From assembly GCA_013205415.1 (NCBI GenBank), contig JABMMY010000285.1, forward strand, positions 1 to 5,901: 5,901 nt of DNA, written 5' to 3'. The notes under the pieces are model-generated. The model was not told the DNA's origin. It saw nothing but the letters and a program-made list of their open reading frames with translations, and did not search any database. The DNA is from Deltaproteobacteria bacterium (GTDB lineage Bacteria > Bdellovibrionota > FAC87 > UBA2466). How positions within the stretch are numbered: the first letter of the stretch is position 1; every line of letters begins with the position of its first letter. Both the position numbers and the translations under genes were made by a program. Positions 4,643-5,901 of the stretch are shown here, one piece after another.

Positions 4643-5362
4643 TTATTCCATTATTGGTTTTTCAGTATCTCTTATTAGTTTTTCACTATTCATGGGCCTA
4701 GATATTTTTGCCCCAGCGCTGGCCTCTTGGGGAAGTCGATTAAACTGTTTTGAAAAATGTGTGATGAAAACTTTTTTCACATCCGCTATCGAAGGACATC
4801 TCTCCTTAAGCTCCTCTTTCATCGACGTCATAACGGTAGCATTAAACCCACAGGGATCAATTTTCAAAAACCCAGAAAGATCATTGTTAATATTTAAGGC
4901 AGCTCCATGAAAGGTAATCCAAGAGGAGATCGCGATTCCGATACTGGCAATTTTTTTTGTTTTTCCAACAACCCACACACCTGTAGCACCGGGCCTTCGT
5001 TCACAAATAATTTCAAACTCCTTGAGCACCTGAATAAGTGTTTCTTCAAGTCGTCGCAAATGGAGATGCGCATCCTTTTCTCCCTCTCTTAAGGTGAGAA
5101 TCGGATAACTCACTAACTGACCTAGATTATGATAGGTGGCTTCGCCACCTCGCTCGATGGCATAGGCATTTTTTAAATCCCACGGAATCACACCCCTGCT
5201 TTTTCTGCCAAAGGTATACACCTGTGGATGTTCAACCAAAATAAGTCGATCGGGATAATAATCGCTCCTCTTTTTTTGATGAACCACATCTAGCTGTGTG
5301 TAATAGCTTTGGTTATAATCGGTAATACCCTGATCATCTATTTCATAAAAAGCAACCGCCAC
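4643..5362 (-). CDS. lipB: Octanoyl-[acyl-carrier protein]:protein N-octanoyltransferase
   Basis: A 239-residue cytoplasmic enzyme that moves octanoyl from acyl-carrier protein to a lysine of lipoyl domains (E2 subunits, GcvH), the first step of lipoylation before LipA. Motifs in order: LVEHPQVYTFGR (42-53), ERGGEATYHNLGQLVSYP (70-87), RRPGATGVWV (122-131), KIASIG (137-142) with catalytic Lys137, and HGAALNINNDLSGF..IDPCGF (152-173) with catalytic Cys171. The usual YHGPGQL reads YHNLGQL here, a notable change in a conserved loop. The start is GTG at 5362, with GAGG 5 nt upstream; no other in-frame start occurs before residue 178. It begins one base after the lpd stop, so coupling is likely. 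The tail (residues 226-239) contains an imperfect seven-residue duplication and is not part of the catalytic fold. Confidence 0.96.
   Translation of the reverse strand: MAVAFYEIDDQGITDYNQSYYTQLDVVHQKKRSDYYPDRLILVEHPQVYTFGRKSRGVIPWDLKNAYAIERGGEATYHNLGQLVSYPILTLREGEKDAHLHLRRLEETLIQVLKEFEIICERRPGATGVWVVGKTKKIASIGIAISSWITFHGAALNINNDLSGFLKIDPCGFNATVMTSMKEELKERCPSIADVKKVFITHFSKQFNRLPQEASAGAKISRPMNSEKLIRDTEKPIME
4651..4692 (-). repeat. Imperfect 21-bp tandem duplication at the 3' end of lipB
   Basis: Copies at 4651-4671 and 4672-4692 match at 16 of 21 positions, and at 16 of the first 18 (TTATT, then G or A, then GTTTTTCA). They encode the repeated heptads SEKLIRD and TEKPIME at the very end of LipB. 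Confidence 0.65.
5134..5150 (-). other. Tight GC-rich hairpin over the LipB RGG motif
   Basis: AGGTGGC and GCCACCT pair perfectly around a 3-nt loop (GAA on the mRNA). It encodes the conserved Gly-Gly-Glu-Ala-Thr stretch, so the symmetry may simply follow from codon constraints. Confidence 0.3.
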
Positions 5363-5363
5363 A

Positions 5364-5901
5364 TTATCCTCTCTTGGGTTTATAGATATGAATCGCTTTA
5401 TAAAAAGCGGCCTCTATCGCCTCGGGCAATGCCTCGGGAAGTGTGGGGTGGGTATGAATTGTTCTTACTAAATCTTCTACCGTAGCCCCCATTTCAATAG
5501 CTAGTGCTGCCTCTGCAATTAAGTTCGAGGCTTCGGTACCCACAATGTGAACACCCAAAATAGCCTTTGTGTTCTCATCAATAATGACCTTCACCAATCC
5601 CTCGGGCTCATTCATGCAAAGCGCTTTTCCCGAAGCCGCAAATGGAAATCTTCCCACTAAAACTTTGAAGCCTTTTTCTGTGGCCTCCTTTTCGGTTAAC
5701 CCCGCCGTTGAAATTTCGGGATCACAAAAGACTGCCCACGGAACGGTCTTATAATCTTTAAACGCCTTTTCTCCCGCAATATTTGCCGCAACCAACAAAC
5801 CATCCATCGTAGCCCGATGAGCCAACTGTGGAGCTCCAGCCACATCGCCTATGGCATAAATATTTGCCGCATTAGTTAGGCTTTGATTGTTGGTAATAAT
5901 A
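5364..5901 (-). CDS. lpdA: Dihydrolipoyl dehydrogenase (E3), C-terminal part
   Basis: The frame is open from the right edge to TAA at 5364-5366, giving the last 178 residues of a protein normally about 460-480 long; the FAD and NAD domains with the redox disulfide lie outside. Visible parts are NIYAIGDVAGAPQLAHRA (13-30 of the visible stretch), the second FAD-contact motif of the flavoprotein disulfide reductases, then the dimer-interface domain from about VPWAVFCDPEISTAGLTE. Near the end HTHPTLPEA holds the catalytic His (visible residue 151) and its partner Glu five residues on. The enzyme re-oxidises dihydrolipoyl groups of 2-oxoacid dehydrogenase and glycine cleavage complexes using NAD+. 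It is the first gene seen of a leftward operon with lipB one base downstream. The gap-free match to the Lpd C-terminus, followed by lipB, makes the call firm. Confidence 0.96.
   Translation of the reverse strand, partial: IITNNQSLTNAANIYAIGDVAGAPQLAHRATMDGLLVAANIAGEKAFKDYKTVPWAVFCDPEISTAGLTEKEATEKGFKVLVGRFPFAASGKALCMNEPEGLVKVIIDENTKAILGVHIVGTEASNLIAEAALAIEMGATVEDLVRTIHTHPTLPEALPEAIEAAFYKAIHIYKPKRG

Overview
This window looks like chromosome of a Gram-negative, probably aerobic bacterium with moderately AT-rich DNA. Gene content and the style of the small ferredoxin would fit a Bdellovibrio-like lineage or another delta-proteobacterium-like group. That placement is inference only, because there is no rRNA or other marker gene here. 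I see no mobile element, CRISPR array, tRNA or rRNA.

Left part (1-737, minus strand): a gene for an exported protein of no family I recognise. It has a clear signal peptide, two cysteines in the mature part, and an Asn-Pro repeat encoded by GGATTT hexamers that runs off the left edge. An intergenic region of about 440 bp (738-1174) separates it from a divergent plus-strand operon. That region holds a hairpin and two sets of short direct repeats, one resembling the PhoB half-site.

Middle (1175-3455, plus strand): three tightly packed genes. They encode a ferritin-like diiron oxygenase-type protein with a full set of candidate iron ligands, a single-cluster ferredoxin that is its likely electron donor, and a divergent glycerate kinase whose start overlaps the ferredoxin gene. 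A perfect 14-bp inverted repeat lies inside the diiron gene.

Right part (3459-5901, minus strand): a compact operon, read right to left. It encodes the C-terminal part of dihydrolipoyl dehydrogenase (Lpd, E3 of 2-oxoacid dehydrogenase complexes), octanoyltransferase LipB, a short stand-alone MetE-like protein, and a two-cluster ferredoxin. Lpd and LipB belong together: LipB starts lipoylation of the E2/GcvH proteins that Lpd re-oxidises. The MetE-like protein and ferredoxin have no obvious place in that pathway. The two operons converge with only 3 bp between stop codons.

The best candidates for something undescribed are the diiron protein/ferredoxin/kinase unit and the short MetE-like protein inside a lipoylation operon. 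Both are inferred from motifs and gene order only.
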